Assembly (NCBI RefSeq): GCF_003711265.1
Contig: NZ_CP024634.1
Span: 1,922,001-1,986,000, forward strand
Reading direction: 5' to 3'
Length of the DNA stretch: 64,000 nucleotides
Source: Bathymodiolus thermophilus thioautotrophic gill symbiont
GTDB lineage: Bacteria > Pseudomonadota > Gammaproteobacteria > PS1 > Pseudothioglobaceae
Shown: positions 23,801 to 33,616 of the stretch, piece by piece
Position numbering within the stretch: position 1 is the first letter of the stretch
How the letters are laid out: the number at the start of each line of letters is the position of its first letter
The notes under the pieces: model-generated
Database searches by the model: none
The model's input: only the letters and a program-made list of their open reading frames with translations
What the model was told of the DNA's origin: nothing
Program-made: the position numbers and the translations under genes

Positions 23801-25709
23801 GGATATTTTCATCTTTAGATGTTACTTTGAATTTGCCACTATATGGATTTCCATATGGATCAATAACATTGATTTTATAAGCGATATTATGAGTTTCAAT
23901 CGGGTCAAGTAAATTATTTTCTATCCATTGTTTTGATTTAACGACACTAGGATGTAATTCATTTTCAATCTTTACTTCTGAAATACTTGAGGCTAATGAC
24001 AATATATATTGAAGCCCACCTACATGTATATACCCATTTTCAGTATCTATAAAATCTTCCTTTACAAGAGTATTGTTCACTACTTTAATAGAATTTCTAA
24101 AGGTTGTTCCATATTTATCCCACAATCCAGTAACATCATTTGGCTTAAATCTTTGCCCATCATATGAAATAAGGGCATCACCAGAGCCCCATAAAAGCCC
24201 CCCTAGTCTTTTTCTAATTCCTATTAAAACCTGTACTGGGGTGCTTTTTATCAAACCTGATATAGGTAAAAATTCTTTTTTATCCATTTCTAGAACCACC
24301 TCATTTAGCCCGATTTTTTCTTTGAATTTATAAAATAAATTAAAATCATCAGAATCATCAAAATCATCCCCCATTTGATAACAACTAATTTGTTTACATT
24401 GAAACAATCCATTTTCAGCGTTTGTGGGGATAATTGGATCAAATGCAGAATCGTAACCACCACTTTTTCCAATACCAGAATGAGGTGTTCCAATAGTGGT
24501 TAAAGATGCAACAGGAACGGAAACGTTATTACCAGACAAATTTTGTAAATATGTTCTTGCTAATACCCCTCCAAAAGAATGGGCGATGATGTGAACTCTT
24601 TCCCCTGTTATATTTTTAATCTTATTTATGTATTTGCTTAATTCATTAGATACTGTTTGAAATTTAGCATTAGTTTTCCAATGAAAGTCAAAGACAATGC
24701 TAGACTTGTTGTTGAACTTCCAATTGCTGGCATATTTAATAAACTCACCCCAAGTTCCATACCCTCCCCCAAGTTGAGCAAGTACGGCATATCCATGAAT
24801 AAAAACAATGGGAATTCTATTTTCCAATTTAGCACTAATAGGTTCAGGCTTATTGGCACAAATCAAGGAGCTTATTCTTTTAGATGCAACCATATTAAAA
24901 CCTGATAAATCATCGACTCTATAATGATTTCTTATAAAGCGTCCTTTTGTGCTACCCCAATTATATTTAGCAATATTTGATTTCTTTTCGCACAAGCTAT
25001 CATCTGGGCTACTATAATAAGCGGTCGCTTTAAGTTGGTCTGAAGTCGCATTTAAAGATCTAATAGAATTTTGACTAGCGCCTGATTGTTGTCCATAAAT
25101 TGTATTAAATTTTTCACTATCAGCCAATAAGTTGATTTCTATAGAATCTACATCAACATTCTCATCAATTAAAGCTTGAAAAATCCATAAATCATCATCT
25201 TTTTTTGCACCAATATATTTAATCCTTGTGCCTGCTGGCACATTGTTAATCTCAGGAATATTAATTTGCACTAGATTGTATTTATCAGTAAATAACTCAG
25301 CATCACCTGTTGTTACTTCATCTATCAATACAATTGGCTCTAAGCCCCTTAAGTTAATTGTTGTTTCACCAAATTCAGTATCATTTGATGCTTGCACTTT
25401 TAATTGGGTATTGTCCACATTGGCATTACTTGCAATATTTATTTTATCCGAACCCATCTCAACGCCAAACGGTGCATCAATAATCTTATAAGTGGTTTCT
25501 TTTGCGGAGTTATTAGACAAATATATTTCATCACTTTGCCCTTTAAAAAAATAAAATTTATTATTTTCATCAACACCAGATACGCCAATACTTAAACTAC
25601 TTTTTGTTGGGTTGTCACCACTTGATGAGCCACCGCCCCCACCTCCGCCACAAGCAGTAAGAGCAAGTGCAAATATTGTTACTAAAATTTTAAGAGTCAT
25701 TTGTGCCAT
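20850..25709 (-). CDS. Giant surface lipoprotein with lipase-like alpha/beta hydrolase and repeat domains
   Basis: 1619 residues. A lipoprotein signal ends in ALTAC (Cys 20), followed by a long Gly/Ser run, so the protein is anchored in a membrane and probably exposed. An alpha/beta hydrolase lies at about 300-480, with IVFIHGY at about 303, the nucleophile motif AHSFGG near residue 377 and IGTPHSG after it, as in lipases and GPI-inositol-deacylase-like proteins. Then come beta-rich modules, TSP1-like Cys-rich units (CSLNGQSWSGYSNCAV) and fibronectin-III-like units (RPSGLTPG..., YWWHVEACNN). A 780-bp (260-residue) module set is tandemly duplicated (about 21300-21690 nearly identical to 22080-22470). 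The C terminus resembles a bacterial pre-peptidase domain. It may act on host or prey surfaces. It is a single gene with no operon partner. Confidence 0.8.
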   Translation of the reverse strand: MAQMTLKILVTIFALALTACGGGGGGGSSSGDNPTKSSLSIGVSGVDENNKFYFFKGQSDEIYLSNNSAKETTYKIIDAPFGVEMGSDKINIASNANVDNTQLKVQASNDTEFGETTINLRGLEPIVLIDEVTTGDAELFTDKYNLVQINIPEINNVPAGTRIKYIGAKKDDDLWIFQALIDENVDVDSIEINLLADSEKFNTIYGQQSGASQNSIRSLNATSDQLKATAYYSSPDDSLCEKKSNIAKYNWGSTKGRFIRNHYRVDDLSGFNMVASKRISSLICANKPEPISAKLENRIPIVFIHGYAVLAQLGGGYGTWGEFIKYASNWKFNNKSSIVFDFHWKTNAKFQTVSNELSKYINKIKNITGERVHIIAHSFGGVLARTYLQNLSGNNVSVPVASLTTIGTPHSGIGKSGGYDSAFDPIIPTNAENGLFQCKQISCYQMGDDFDDSDDFNLFYKFKEKIGLNEVVLEMDKKEFLPISGLIKSTPVQVLIGIRKRLGGLLWGSGDALISYDGQRFKPNDVTGLWDKYGTTFRNSIKVVNNTLVKEDFIDTENGYIHVGGLQYILSLASSISEVKIENELHPSVVKSKQWIENNLLDPIETHNIAYKINVIDPYGNPYSGKFKVTSKDENILTMESNAINGVATIHVSYTGKALRRTEFNIEPTNSLLYSNNPRIVVFEPESYMDVVNTGKTIDLRNDFYDESNDTKTGKIKLNSATQIDSSNFTINGENLSGDISVCVVKYNGYCQDVEILSKNDTSMRARFDSLGGVRKVFIEKKNSLGVNIDKDNLGVNFVKTQDSSLSISALTPDKINASSYSQKITISGAGFSRDTVVYAQEGNNSYKLRSSHFIDENTIDFRLRTGLNTQSPWNIWVETPTKSTYQNNKLALIVNTNVNNICTANESDYQSCPISHGIGTKHRVCADNGNSWGSYSSCSVSSCNSEYHVSDNSCVADVIIPVLNRPSGLTPGTDNNNPDELDTTNITLRWSAVNNASKYKLSVFDLNTRRYILEDEYVVGISYNASSFLDFGHQYFWSLHACKSNNECSSRTRVYFNIAGEVITPDVPTGLTPGSISNSNPEEVSGTTQVMRWNVANNASWYKIQIAKEGHIIADETINTNSYTVNNLEPGRKYWWHVEACNNDACADSTGKNFIIEGSAQICTPNSKENRSCGISHGQGSKYKTCSLNGQSWSGYSNCAVTSCNNGYYLLNNNCVTDVIPVPDRPSGLTPGADYNNPDELDTTNIILHWSTTNNASKYKLSIFDLNTRRYMLENKYITSTSYNASNLMTYGHKYFWSLHACKSNNECSSRRRVYFNVTGEIIVPDKPTGLTPGSTSSSNPEEVSGTTQVMRWNVANNASWYKIQIAKEGHIIADETINTNSYTVNNLEPGRKYWWYVEACNNDACADSTGKNFMIEGSAQICTPNSKENRSCSISHGQGSKYKTCSLNGQSWSGYSNCAVTSCDNGYQESNNRCVGAISITPSNTCSSAPTMKVDTNYQININTSDYTFGSPIEQHSYLSGDVRGFWLKVEIPIGYDARNVNISNVNDDFDPVIGLRSNCNYEYYGYADDNAGGGDETFNTRLTGAEEGNNGIYHIRIYHYNGNESPQAIFNIDVTQ

Positions 25710-25935
25710 GAAGTTACAATAAGATTCCTTGTATTATAACAAAATGGGGGCTGGAGTCAGTTCAACCACCGTTTTAATTCTACAATGGAAGTGTTGCACT
25801 TATTGATTGAATTTACCTTGTTTTGATTTTTTCTATTTACATGTTATTATTTGAGTTCTTCATAATTTACCCCTTGGGTATTAAAATTACTTGGTTTTGC
25901 TGTTTATTTATATTAAATTCCGCTATAATTAAAGT
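25710..25935. other. Intergenic stretch between the lipase-like gene and a small membrane protein gene
   Basis: No gene. It holds the promoter of the gene at 25936 (TATAAT at 25924-25929) and presumably that of the leftward lipoprotein gene. Confidence 0.4.
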
Positions 25936-26283
25936 ATGAACGCTATCAATACAACTTCTTACCCTCAAATTCAAGCGATTAAGCCAACTGAAAATATGCA
26001 GTGGCAGCAAAAAAATCAAACAACTTTCAAGGTGTTTGGTGGCTTGCTTGTTGTTATTGGTGGCGGAATGGCTGCGTATAGTGATATTAATCATATCTCT
26101 GATACAGTGACTATCCTAGGTGCAATGATGTTTTTTGTAGGAGCATTTACCATGTTTCGCAACACCTATTCTTGCCAATACTTGACTAATAAAGAGCGGC
26201 AAAGACAAGCGATAGAAAATAAAAGTTTTAATGATGGCCTTCTTTATGGGGTAGGTTCATACGGCTCTATTCGAAAACATTAA
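25936..26283 (+). CDS. Small membrane protein with two hydrophobic segments (115 aa)
   Basis: Hydrophobic segments at about 34-51 (FGGLLVVIGGGMAAYS) and 61-78 (TVTILGAMMFFVGAFTMF) suggest two membrane helices with a short loop. The C terminus is polar and basic. The gene is the only rightward one in this part and converges with traG, ending 2 bp before its stop. A TATAAT lies just 6 bp before the ATG, so the message may be leaderless; no RBS is visible. I know no family for it. It may take part in element functions such as entry exclusion, but only its position suggests this. Confidence 0.5.
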   Translation: MNAINTTSYPQIQAIKPTENMQWQQKNQTTFKVFGGLLVVIGGGMAAYSDINHISDTVTILGAMMFFVGAFTMFRNTYSCQYLTNKERQRQAIENKSFNDGLLYGVGSYGSIRKH

Positions 26284-26285
26284 TT

Positions 26286-29126
26286 TCAGCCCCCACTTCT
26301 AGTTGCCAAATAATCCTTAATTCTTTGCTCGTCTTCTGTTGCAGATTGCTCAAGCCCTCCTGATTGTTGTTGTTTTTGCTCTTGATTGATTGGATTATCT
26401 TGAGACAAATCCCCTTCTTTATTCATGTTCTCCATTGTTTCTCGTTGAGAATTATGAAATTTATTTGTTTCGGCTAAAAACTCATGGGCTGTGTTTGATT
26501 GCTCATAAATCTCATTGATTTTTCCCCAAGTAGCGTCAATTGAGTGACTTTCGGTTGAGCCTGTAGAGGCATCATGTGCTGAGTTAGAGTAAACTTCGCC
26601 GCCAATTTTAGTAAATGGAATGTTGCCACCAAAACCGGCTTTTATACCAGTTTGATTAGACCACCTACTGCCATCACTTGTCTCTTCTCTATTGGTAACA
26701 TCAGCAAAACCATACAAAGTATCCTTAAGCAAATTAAATCTTGCCGCTTTATTGTCGTCTGCTGGGTCGTTGCCAACATTTTTAGCCTTATTAAAGCGCT
26801 CTTCTATGGTTCGGTAGTTTTCATCTTTAAATCCATTTTGCATAGCGCTAAGCATGGTTGCACCGTCAAAGTGGCTACTGGTATCAACTCTAGTTACTGC
26901 AGACTGAATATTGTCTTCTGTTTGAGTTATATTATTATCTTCTCTAATATTAACACCAGCAACAATACCGACATTATCATTAAGACTACCTTTTTCATCA
27001 AAAGTTGGGGTAACGCTATAATTAATACCTGAATCAAGGTGACGCTGTTGCGCCCTGCTAAGTTTATCCATTATATCGCTATCTTTAATTTCTTGGCCTG
27101 TCATTGCGTAGGCACCATTGTTAAGTGCCATATTTTCACTGATATTACGGATAGTTTCAGGATTACTGCCATCTTGTCCTGTCATTTTGGCAATAAATTG
27201 TGATTTCTCTATTTGCCCTTGAGCATATCCTTGCCCTTGTTCAGCTATTATTTTTGCACCATCTGCTTGATTATTAGATCCCACTTTGTTTTGAGTTATT
27301 TCAGTGGCTTCTGCATTGGCTTGCGCTGTCAATGTATTAGTTTGGGCAGTTTGGGCCGACTGTTCGAAAACACTTGTATTGCTATTGCTTGCAATGTCTT
27401 TTATTGCTTGTGATTGACCTGTAATGGAACCTTCGCTACTCTCACCCTTTGTTGCATGTGAACTAATATTGGTATTTAAACCACTTGCAACACCTTCGGC
27501 TGAACGACCTAAAGAACTTTGTATCAATGGATACGAACCTGTGTCGCTAAATCCGCCGCCACCACTGGAAAGGCTGTTATATTGCACACTTGAATCGCTT
27601 GCAACACCGCCAGCAAGTGAACTACGAAGCCCTAATCTACCTTCTGGCGTGAGTGCTTGTTGTGCAGCAGATTCACCTATATGTTGTATACTTTGTGCTT
27701 GCCCTTGAGCGATTCCTGTCATGGCGTATGAGCCAAATCCATAAACGGCAATAGCAATTGCAGTTGCCATCATTAGTGAATTAGACTGCATTTTTCCAAA
27801 AAGCATAAAGGCTTTAACGCCGTCGGTTTGTGCCAACATAAAAGCGTCAAGTCCCATTTTGTTTGCGGCAATATCACTTAATATTGTCATCGATTGATCC
27901 ATGGTAGCAGTGTGCATTACCGCCATCATAATGCCCCATGTGGTAATCCATAATAGCGAGCCTGCCATAAACTTTAAGGCTTTTGACCAGAGAGGGGTAA
28001 GCAAAAACAACATTAGAAATGGAATAATCCCAAGGACAATTGATGTCATTACTGCTTTAATATTTGGCATTGTGTCTTCAGATGTGTTGAGTGCACCCAA
28101 ACCTTGTAGAGAAAGTTGTCTGCGCATTAAAGTTTGTTGTGCCTCGATAGGGTCGTCTAAATTAATTTTTTTGAGAATAGTGCTGGCAATAAAAGAATCA
28201 CGCAAATAATTGTTGGCTGTAGTAGCAGGTAATTTGTGGATTTTTTTTAACTCACCCAGTCTGTTTTTGCATTGTTGCAGTTGTACTGCTTTAAGTGGGT
28301 CAAATCCAGATTTAGCACAAATATTGGCAACATCTTTATCAAACACAGTAACATTTAATCCTGGTTGGATTACATTGTTCCAAGCATCAGTGCAACTCAT
28401 ATTAGTTTTTCCTGCTGAACCATTGTAAAGATTAACAAATAAAGAAGGGTGCTTCCATTCTGATATTAGGCTGTAGAGTTCTGGTGTGTTACTCATCATG
28501 TCTTCAAATGTTTGATTACCTGGTAATACTAAATTAACTTTGCCACAATCTTCGTAATACGCTTGAATATCTCGAATTAAAAACTTTTTTCGATTATTGT
28601 AAGAATTGAATTGTGCGTTAACAAATAATTCTAAATTAATACCACCTGCGGTCTCTGAATATGGATAGGCTGTGCCAGTTTCAGTAATTTCAATCATATT
28701 GCGTTCTAATATGTTAGTTAGCCCTGCAATTAACACGATTGCTTGAGGGATGCCTGCAACACTCTGTGTTTCGTTTTTTACTGGGTCGTAAATGTGCATT
28801 GTTGCTGTCGGCACAAAGCCTGCAAACCAAATGACTGAACCAATTGCTAAAGGCGCAAATATATTAATAGGATTGTCAGTTTTTCCACCTGAAGTCAACG
28901 GTTTGACTAAATAACCATTGATAACAACAAAAATCATCGAAAGCGCACCGATAATAGGAAATGCAAAAACATAATCGCCATCAGAAAAAATTAACGCAAG
29001 ACGGGTAAATGTATCACTAATGGTTGGCAATCCGTTGGGTGCATAATAATCCATATCGATTGCCAAAACTTCAAATGAAATATTTAAAACAATTAAGGTA
29101 ATGAGTAGTTTGAAAAATAATCGCAT
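26286..29126 (-). CDS. traG: TraG, mating-pair stabilisation and exclusion protein
   Basis: 946 residues, like F TraG. After an N-terminal signal-like helix there are several membrane segments in the first half (about 50-75, 95-125 and a cluster at 360-480, for example TSIVLGIIPFLMLFLLTPLW). The second half is long, polar and rich in Gln, Ser and Asn, a periplasmic or translocated coiled region. In F-type systems the N-terminal part is needed for pilus assembly and the C-terminal part stabilises mating pairs and is the target of entry exclusion. It is the last gene of the leftward transfer block, 5 bp after traH, the same H-G order as in F. Confidence 0.85.
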   Translation of the reverse strand: MRLFFKLLITLIVLNISFEVLAIDMDYYAPNGLPTISDTFTRLALIFSDGDYVFAFPIIGALSMIFVVINGYLVKPLTSGGKTDNPINIFAPLAIGSVIWFAGFVPTATMHIYDPVKNETQSVAGIPQAIVLIAGLTNILERNMIEITETGTAYPYSETAGGINLELFVNAQFNSYNNRKKFLIRDIQAYYEDCGKVNLVLPGNQTFEDMMSNTPELYSLISEWKHPSLFVNLYNGSAGKTNMSCTDAWNNVIQPGLNVTVFDKDVANICAKSGFDPLKAVQLQQCKNRLGELKKIHKLPATTANNYLRDSFIASTILKKINLDDPIEAQQTLMRRQLSLQGLGALNTSEDTMPNIKAVMTSIVLGIIPFLMLFLLTPLWSKALKFMAGSLLWITTWGIMMAVMHTATMDQSMTILSDIAANKMGLDAFMLAQTDGVKAFMLFGKMQSNSLMMATAIAIAVYGFGSYAMTGIAQGQAQSIQHIGESAAQQALTPEGRLGLRSSLAGGVASDSSVQYNSLSSGGGGFSDTGSYPLIQSSLGRSAEGVASGLNTNISSHATKGESSEGSITGQSQAIKDIASNSNTSVFEQSAQTAQTNTLTAQANAEATEITQNKVGSNNQADGAKIIAEQGQGYAQGQIEKSQFIAKMTGQDGSNPETIRNISENMALNNGAYAMTGQEIKDSDIMDKLSRAQQRHLDSGINYSVTPTFDEKGSLNDNVGIVAGVNIREDNNITQTEDNIQSAVTRVDTSSHFDGATMLSAMQNGFKDENYRTIEERFNKAKNVGNDPADDNKAARFNLLKDTLYGFADVTNREETSDGSRWSNQTGIKAGFGGNIPFTKIGGEVYSNSAHDASTGSTESHSIDATWGKINEIYEQSNTAHEFLAETNKFHNSQRETMENMNKEGDLSQDNPINQEQKQQQSGGLEQSATEDEQRIKDYLATRSGG

Positions 29127-29131
29127 AATAG

Positions 29132-30526
29132 TTACCGATTGGCTGGGGTTTGCTTAATGATGTCTTTAATGCGATTGTAATTAACAATCGCTTCGCGAAT
29201 CTCTTTGCGCTTTAGTCTAACGGCTTTTTGCATTTCTCTTGCCTTTTTACCAAGGTCTGATACGCTTTTAATAATTGGTGCAACAAGTGCAATATTACAA
29301 GTTGCAGCACTTGCACCTGTATTCGCAGTTTCTGCTTGTATTTTGGCCACTTCTTGCAATTCGGCAATTTTATCAACAATGTCGTCAACCATGGCAAATG
29401 CCATTTCACGGGCAATCAAGTTTTTGAATTGATTGATGTAATAGTTTTCGCTACCTCTGGCGATATGTTGTTTTATTGTATTAAGATTATCAAATGGAAC
29501 ACTGTTTAAAAAGTTTTCCTCTATTGCATTAAATGCTATACGATTTTTAATTTTATTGGTAATTGCGGTTAGGTTTTCTTCAACAATTAACTCTAATGAT
29601 TTATCGCCACTATTAGCACAGTCACCAACAATCGGGCGTATTTGTGCGTTTCCATCAATAATACCCTCAACATCAACAACATTAACATCTGGGCATTTAT
29701 TGATGCGTTTATTTGTATATTGCTTATCAGTATATTTAATAATCACATCACCGAGATAAGCACGCATAAAACCAGCGTACGCCTCCATTCCCCTATTTTC
29801 TGCAATATGCTCTAAAACAGAGCCGTCTTTTGCAAATACATTCTTAAACTCTGTTGAGCAACCTTCAACGCCTTCTTTTTGCTCTTGCGTTGGCTTGTTG
29901 TCATTATTTTTTTGCAACTCTTGAGAGTTAACGGTATTTTTACTTGAAGAGTTATTTATTGATGCTTCGGAATCAAACAAACTAGTCACTTCATTAAATC
30001 CACTTGATGCCAAATCGAAATCACCCATCATTGCATTCGCAACACCTTTGGCAATACCACATTCACTGAGTTGCAATGAATTAAGTTTATTGATAATCCC
30101 TTCAAATGTGGCGAGAGTAGCGGAAACTTCTGGCATTATTTCTTTAAGAGCCAAATCAAATGCAATGGCAGGAGCGGCTTGCATCGCACGCTGAAGTTTT
30201 TGCATTAAATATTCTGGATCCATAAAACTAAAACCACCCATAAATAAATCAACACCACCACAGCCACTTTTAAGTCTCGGCTTTTGAAGGCTAAATACAT
30301 TTTCCGTAGTATTCCTGTATCGAGCCTGATAAGAGCCAGCATTAAAGTATCCTCGTTTTTGACCTTCAAAATAATTAGGACCAGAGCGAGTTGATGATGC
30401 CGCCCAATCGTCAATCCATCCTGCTTGAGTGTTTAATGTAAATGACAATAACACCGCAAACAATAACTTTGATAGTTTGTTGAAATTGGCCATTACACAT
30501 TGCTTTATATCATTTTTTCTGCTCAT
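29132..30526 (-). CDS. traH: TraH, pilus assembly protein
   Basis: 464 residues, the length of F TraH. It has a signal peptide ending near NTQAG (an internal Met at 30493 would give a normal-sized one; the ATG at 30526 overlaps traI by 4 bp and is kept). Landmarks are GGVDLFMGGFSFMDPEYL at about 89-106 and a Cys-containing C-terminal half ending in helices. TraH acts in the periplasm or outer membrane with TraF, TraU, TraW and TrbC in F-pilus extension and retraction. It lies between traI and traG, unlike F, where D and I follow G. Confidence 0.88.
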   Translation of the reverse strand: MSRKNDIKQCVMANFNKLSKLLFAVLLSFTLNTQAGWIDDWAASSTRSGPNYFEGQKRGYFNAGSYQARYRNTTENVFSLQKPRLKSGCGGVDLFMGGFSFMDPEYLMQKLQRAMQAAPAIAFDLALKEIMPEVSATLATFEGIINKLNSLQLSECGIAKGVANAMMGDFDLASSGFNEVTSLFDSEASINNSSSKNTVNSQELQKNNDNKPTQEQKEGVEGCSTEFKNVFAKDGSVLEHIAENRGMEAYAGFMRAYLGDVIIKYTDKQYTNKRINKCPDVNVVDVEGIIDGNAQIRPIVGDCANSGDKSLELIVEENLTAITNKIKNRIAFNAIEENFLNSVPFDNLNTIKQHIARGSENYYINQFKNLIAREMAFAMVDDIVDKIAELQEVAKIQAETANTGASAATCNIALVAPIIKSVSDLGKKAREMQKAVRLKRKEIREAIVNYNRIKDIIKQTPANR

Positions 30527-33500
30527 CGTTCTACCTCTATTGGGTTTGGTTGTTTTTGCACTATATCTTGAGTTTGCTCTTGCGCCTTAAGTCTATTTTC
30601 TTGTGGCTCAATTCTTGTTTCTTGAGCATGAAGGATAATTAAACCATTGTAAACTCCATTCATTTTGCTACCGTTTTCGGCTTTGTCAAAAACCTTCAGC
30701 ATAGTTTTGGAAAGAGTTTGACGAAAATCTTTCTCAAGGTTTTTCATTGCATTTACTGATAAAGATTTTATGTATTTCTCTGTTTTGGCTTGAAGCTCTT
30801 GCTGTCTCTCTTGATACAATTCATCGCTGGTTTTCATACCTCGCTGTTTTGCCAAAATGTCCTCAAGGTGAGAAGAACGCTTGTCAGATACTTGTTCAAA
30901 TGCGCTTTCTTTTTCGCCAGTTTTAGTTATGAGTTGGCGCCGTATTTTGTCTTTATCATCTGTAAAGACAATCGCCTCTTCTTTAGCTCTTGAAATTTCA
31001 ACATAAAATGCTTGTTGATTAGACAATTTACCTCTCCAGGACTCTAAATTAATCATTACTTTTTCACTCGTTTGTCCTTGTGCTTGGTGGGCTGTCAAAC
31101 AATAAGCGTACTCCCAATGCTTATTTTTAAAATCTTTAATATTCATTGATTGTGATTCGCCTGTGGACAAATCAACATACTTAACATTTTTAGTAAATCT
31201 GTTAACACTTAAAATCTTTATCTTTTCATTAGTGTTGCGTTTGTCATTCCCAGTATTTTTAGTTCGACGCCAAAATAAAACTTCGCCTTCTCGTAGTTCT
31301 CGTTTATTCTCAAAATAAACTTCTACATTTTTACTGGCAATTTCTTTGGGGTTCCAAGCAATTGTTTTTTTGTGTTTATCAATAAGTGTTATTTGATTTT
31401 TATCATTATTAATATTCGCAACTTCAAGATAATCATTCTTTTCGATACCTAATTTTTTATAACTTCGATTAAAGCGAACAATATGCCCTTCATAGTAATT
31501 GTAAGATTTAGTTTTGGCCTCATTGGTTAAATTTTTATTAACCAGGTTAGTTGTTTTAATGAATTTTTTACCTAGGCTACCTTCCTCCTTAAGCCCTTCT
31601 CTAATATGATTATTAACATCAAATCTGTCTTCGTTGGCAGGACTAATAACCAATGTATTGTTTCGATCTTTTTCATCCATGGAAAGATAAGTATTTGCCA
31701 TAATTTCTCGCCTTAGAATTGGTTCATCCACTCCGTCCTTATTTTGAACTTGTATAATATTTTTATTAATTTTTGCAAAAGAGCCCTTGATGTCGCCTGA
31801 GGTTGCACTATAAATTGCTTGTTTGAGTTCGGTATTTGTTTGCCTGATAATTTCATTCATTTCAATAGTTTTTAAGCCATATTTAGACTGCTGACTAATG
31901 GCAAATGGCTTGCCTGCTTCAACACCTGCAAGTTGCTTTTTATCGCCTAAATTAACAACTTGTGCATTCACTTTTGTGGCAAGCTTTGTAATTGCGAGCG
32001 CTTGTTTTGTTGAGATGAAACTTGACTCATCGATTAACCACAACTCTCTTTGTTTAGGCTTTTGATCTGATTTTTTTGATGTAGGGTTTTTATTAAGATA
32101 CTGCAATCCTTCTATTAAGTGTTTTTGCACAGTTTTTGACTCAATACCTATACCATCTTTTAAAAGGTTAGCAGCGGCATTACTCGGTGCCATGCCTATC
32201 ACTTTAATGTTGAGATTATCGGCTTGCTCCTTTATCTCCTTAAGCATAAAAGTTTTGCCTGTGCCAGCAAGACCCTGAATATTGATAAATCTATCTTTAG
32301 TTGTTAAAATTTCTATTGCGGCGGCTGCTTGACCTTTTGTAAATATATCGCCTCGATTAAGTGATAAATTTTTATCAGCAATGGGTTTAATTGCCAACCT
32401 ACCTTCCCTCATAATTTTAAGCGTTAATTTTTCTTGCTCTATTAGCTCAGGTGTAGTGTAGGCACGCTTATTAATAATTTTTGGACTATTGTTTAAAATC
32501 TTAATTTCTGTTGCTTTGGCATGCAACAATTCAGATCGTTTAATTTTATCATCAATTGCTTGTTTAATCTGATGTGGCATAGCCTTACCAAGGGAAGTAA
32601 CGATTGCCTCTCTAGCAATATCAATTGTTTTAAATACTGCTTCATTTTCAGATAGATGCCTAACTGCACTATCAACTGCCTTGATAGCGTACAACTCTTG
32701 TTCTTTAATTTGCTCTTGAGTAAGGGGTAATTGTTTAACTGCTTTTTTTGAAAAAACAACCATCTTGTTAATGGCCTTGTCGCCAAAATCATGACGCCAA
32801 AGATCTTGCTTTTCCTGGTAAGACAACGCTTCCTTTTCTGGGCGTGTCGCAAGTGCGGCATACTGTGCGGCAATTGCACCACTGGTGCCTTGCTCTTTTT
32901 GCATTTCAACAATATCAGCACGGCGTTTTGACGCTTGATCTATTAATTCTTTATTTACGCCACTTATATGGAAAGTTCCATTGTCCTGGATTTCAACTTT
33001 ATAACCAATTTCTTGCACCAAAGAAGATAACATTGATTGGTACATTGCACCCATTAACATTTTATGCTCATAAAATACTGGGGAATCTAAACTGCGTAAT
33101 AGTCCATTACCTCCAAATGTTGCGTTTAATATAGTGGAATGTGTATGCAATTGAGGGTCTTTAGCTCGTGATATATCATGTCTAAATTTAGCTACAATAA
33201 TATTACCAGTTTTCCTACTTTCAATTTCATGCCCAACTCTAAATCTAGACTCGGCCAACTTGTCTTCAATATAATGTAGCGCATAATTAACCGCTTTATC
33301 ATGTGCTTTAACTAGTCTTTCGTCTTTAGCAACTAACGCCAACATTGAAACAGATTTTGGTGCACTAAAAGTGTGATCCCAGCCAGGATGATGTATGTTT
33401 TCTCCTTTTTCTGTTCTACCCAACTCTATGCCGCTACCAAAATTTCCCTTTAGCATAGTATCAAATTTATCATTATCAACTGCACCTGCTAAACCAAGTT

Positions 33501-33612
33501 GCTGTGCACCTTTACCAAACCATTGCCCGGCTTCCTCTTCACCCATGGTGTAGTAGTTGTCCTTACCGTAATAGCCAGAACCTTCGCTTGATATTTTAGA
33601 TATAGTCAGCAT
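30523..33612 (-). CDS. traI: TraI, MobF-family relaxase-helicase
   Basis: 1029 residues, shorter than F TraI and close to TrwC of R388. The relaxase domain opens MLTISKISSEGSGYYGKDNY with catalytic tyrosine pairs at residues 14-15 and 20-21 and the metal-binding DPQLHTHS at about 155. The helicase domain has Walker A GLAGTGKT at about 450, LWLIDESSF as Walker B and a late LTAHQAQGQT motif. It nicks oriT, stays bound to the 5' end and unwinds the plasmid for transfer. The C-terminal 100 residues are charged and may bind partners. It sits 4 bp after traD and overlaps traH by 4 bp. Its oriT was not identified. Confidence 0.93.
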   Translation of the reverse strand: MLTISKISSEGSGYYGKDNYYTMGEEEAGQWFGKGAQQLGLAGAVDNDKFDTMLKGNFGSGIELGRTEKGENIHHPGWDHTFSAPKSVSMLALVAKDERLVKAHDKAVNYALHYIEDKLAESRFRVGHEIESRKTGNIIVAKFRHDISRAKDPQLHTHSTILNATFGGNGLLRSLDSPVFYEHKMLMGAMYQSMLSSLVQEIGYKVEIQDNGTFHISGVNKELIDQASKRRADIVEMQKEQGTSGAIAAQYAALATRPEKEALSYQEKQDLWRHDFGDKAINKMVVFSKKAVKQLPLTQEQIKEQELYAIKAVDSAVRHLSENEAVFKTIDIAREAIVTSLGKAMPHQIKQAIDDKIKRSELLHAKATEIKILNNSPKIINKRAYTTPELIEQEKLTLKIMREGRLAIKPIADKNLSLNRGDIFTKGQAAAAIEILTTKDRFINIQGLAGTGKTFMLKEIKEQADNLNIKVIGMAPSNAAANLLKDGIGIESKTVQKHLIEGLQYLNKNPTSKKSDQKPKQRELWLIDESSFISTKQALAITKLATKVNAQVVNLGDKKQLAGVEAGKPFAISQQSKYGLKTIEMNEIIRQTNTELKQAIYSATSGDIKGSFAKINKNIIQVQNKDGVDEPILRREIMANTYLSMDEKDRNNTLVISPANEDRFDVNNHIREGLKEEGSLGKKFIKTTNLVNKNLTNEAKTKSYNYYEGHIVRFNRSYKKLGIEKNDYLEVANINNDKNQITLIDKHKKTIAWNPKEIASKNVEVYFENKRELREGEVLFWRRTKNTGNDKRNTNEKIKILSVNRFTKNVKYVDLSTGESQSMNIKDFKNKHWEYAYCLTAHQAQGQTSEKVMINLESWRGKLSNQQAFYVEISRAKEEAIVFTDDKDKIRRQLITKTGEKESAFEQVSDKRSSHLEDILAKQRGMKTSDELYQERQQELQAKTEKYIKSLSVNAMKNLEKDFRQTLSKTMLKVFDKAENGSKMNGVYNGLIILHAQETRIEPQENRLKAQEQTQDIVQKQPNPIEVER

Positions 33613-33616
33613 TTTT

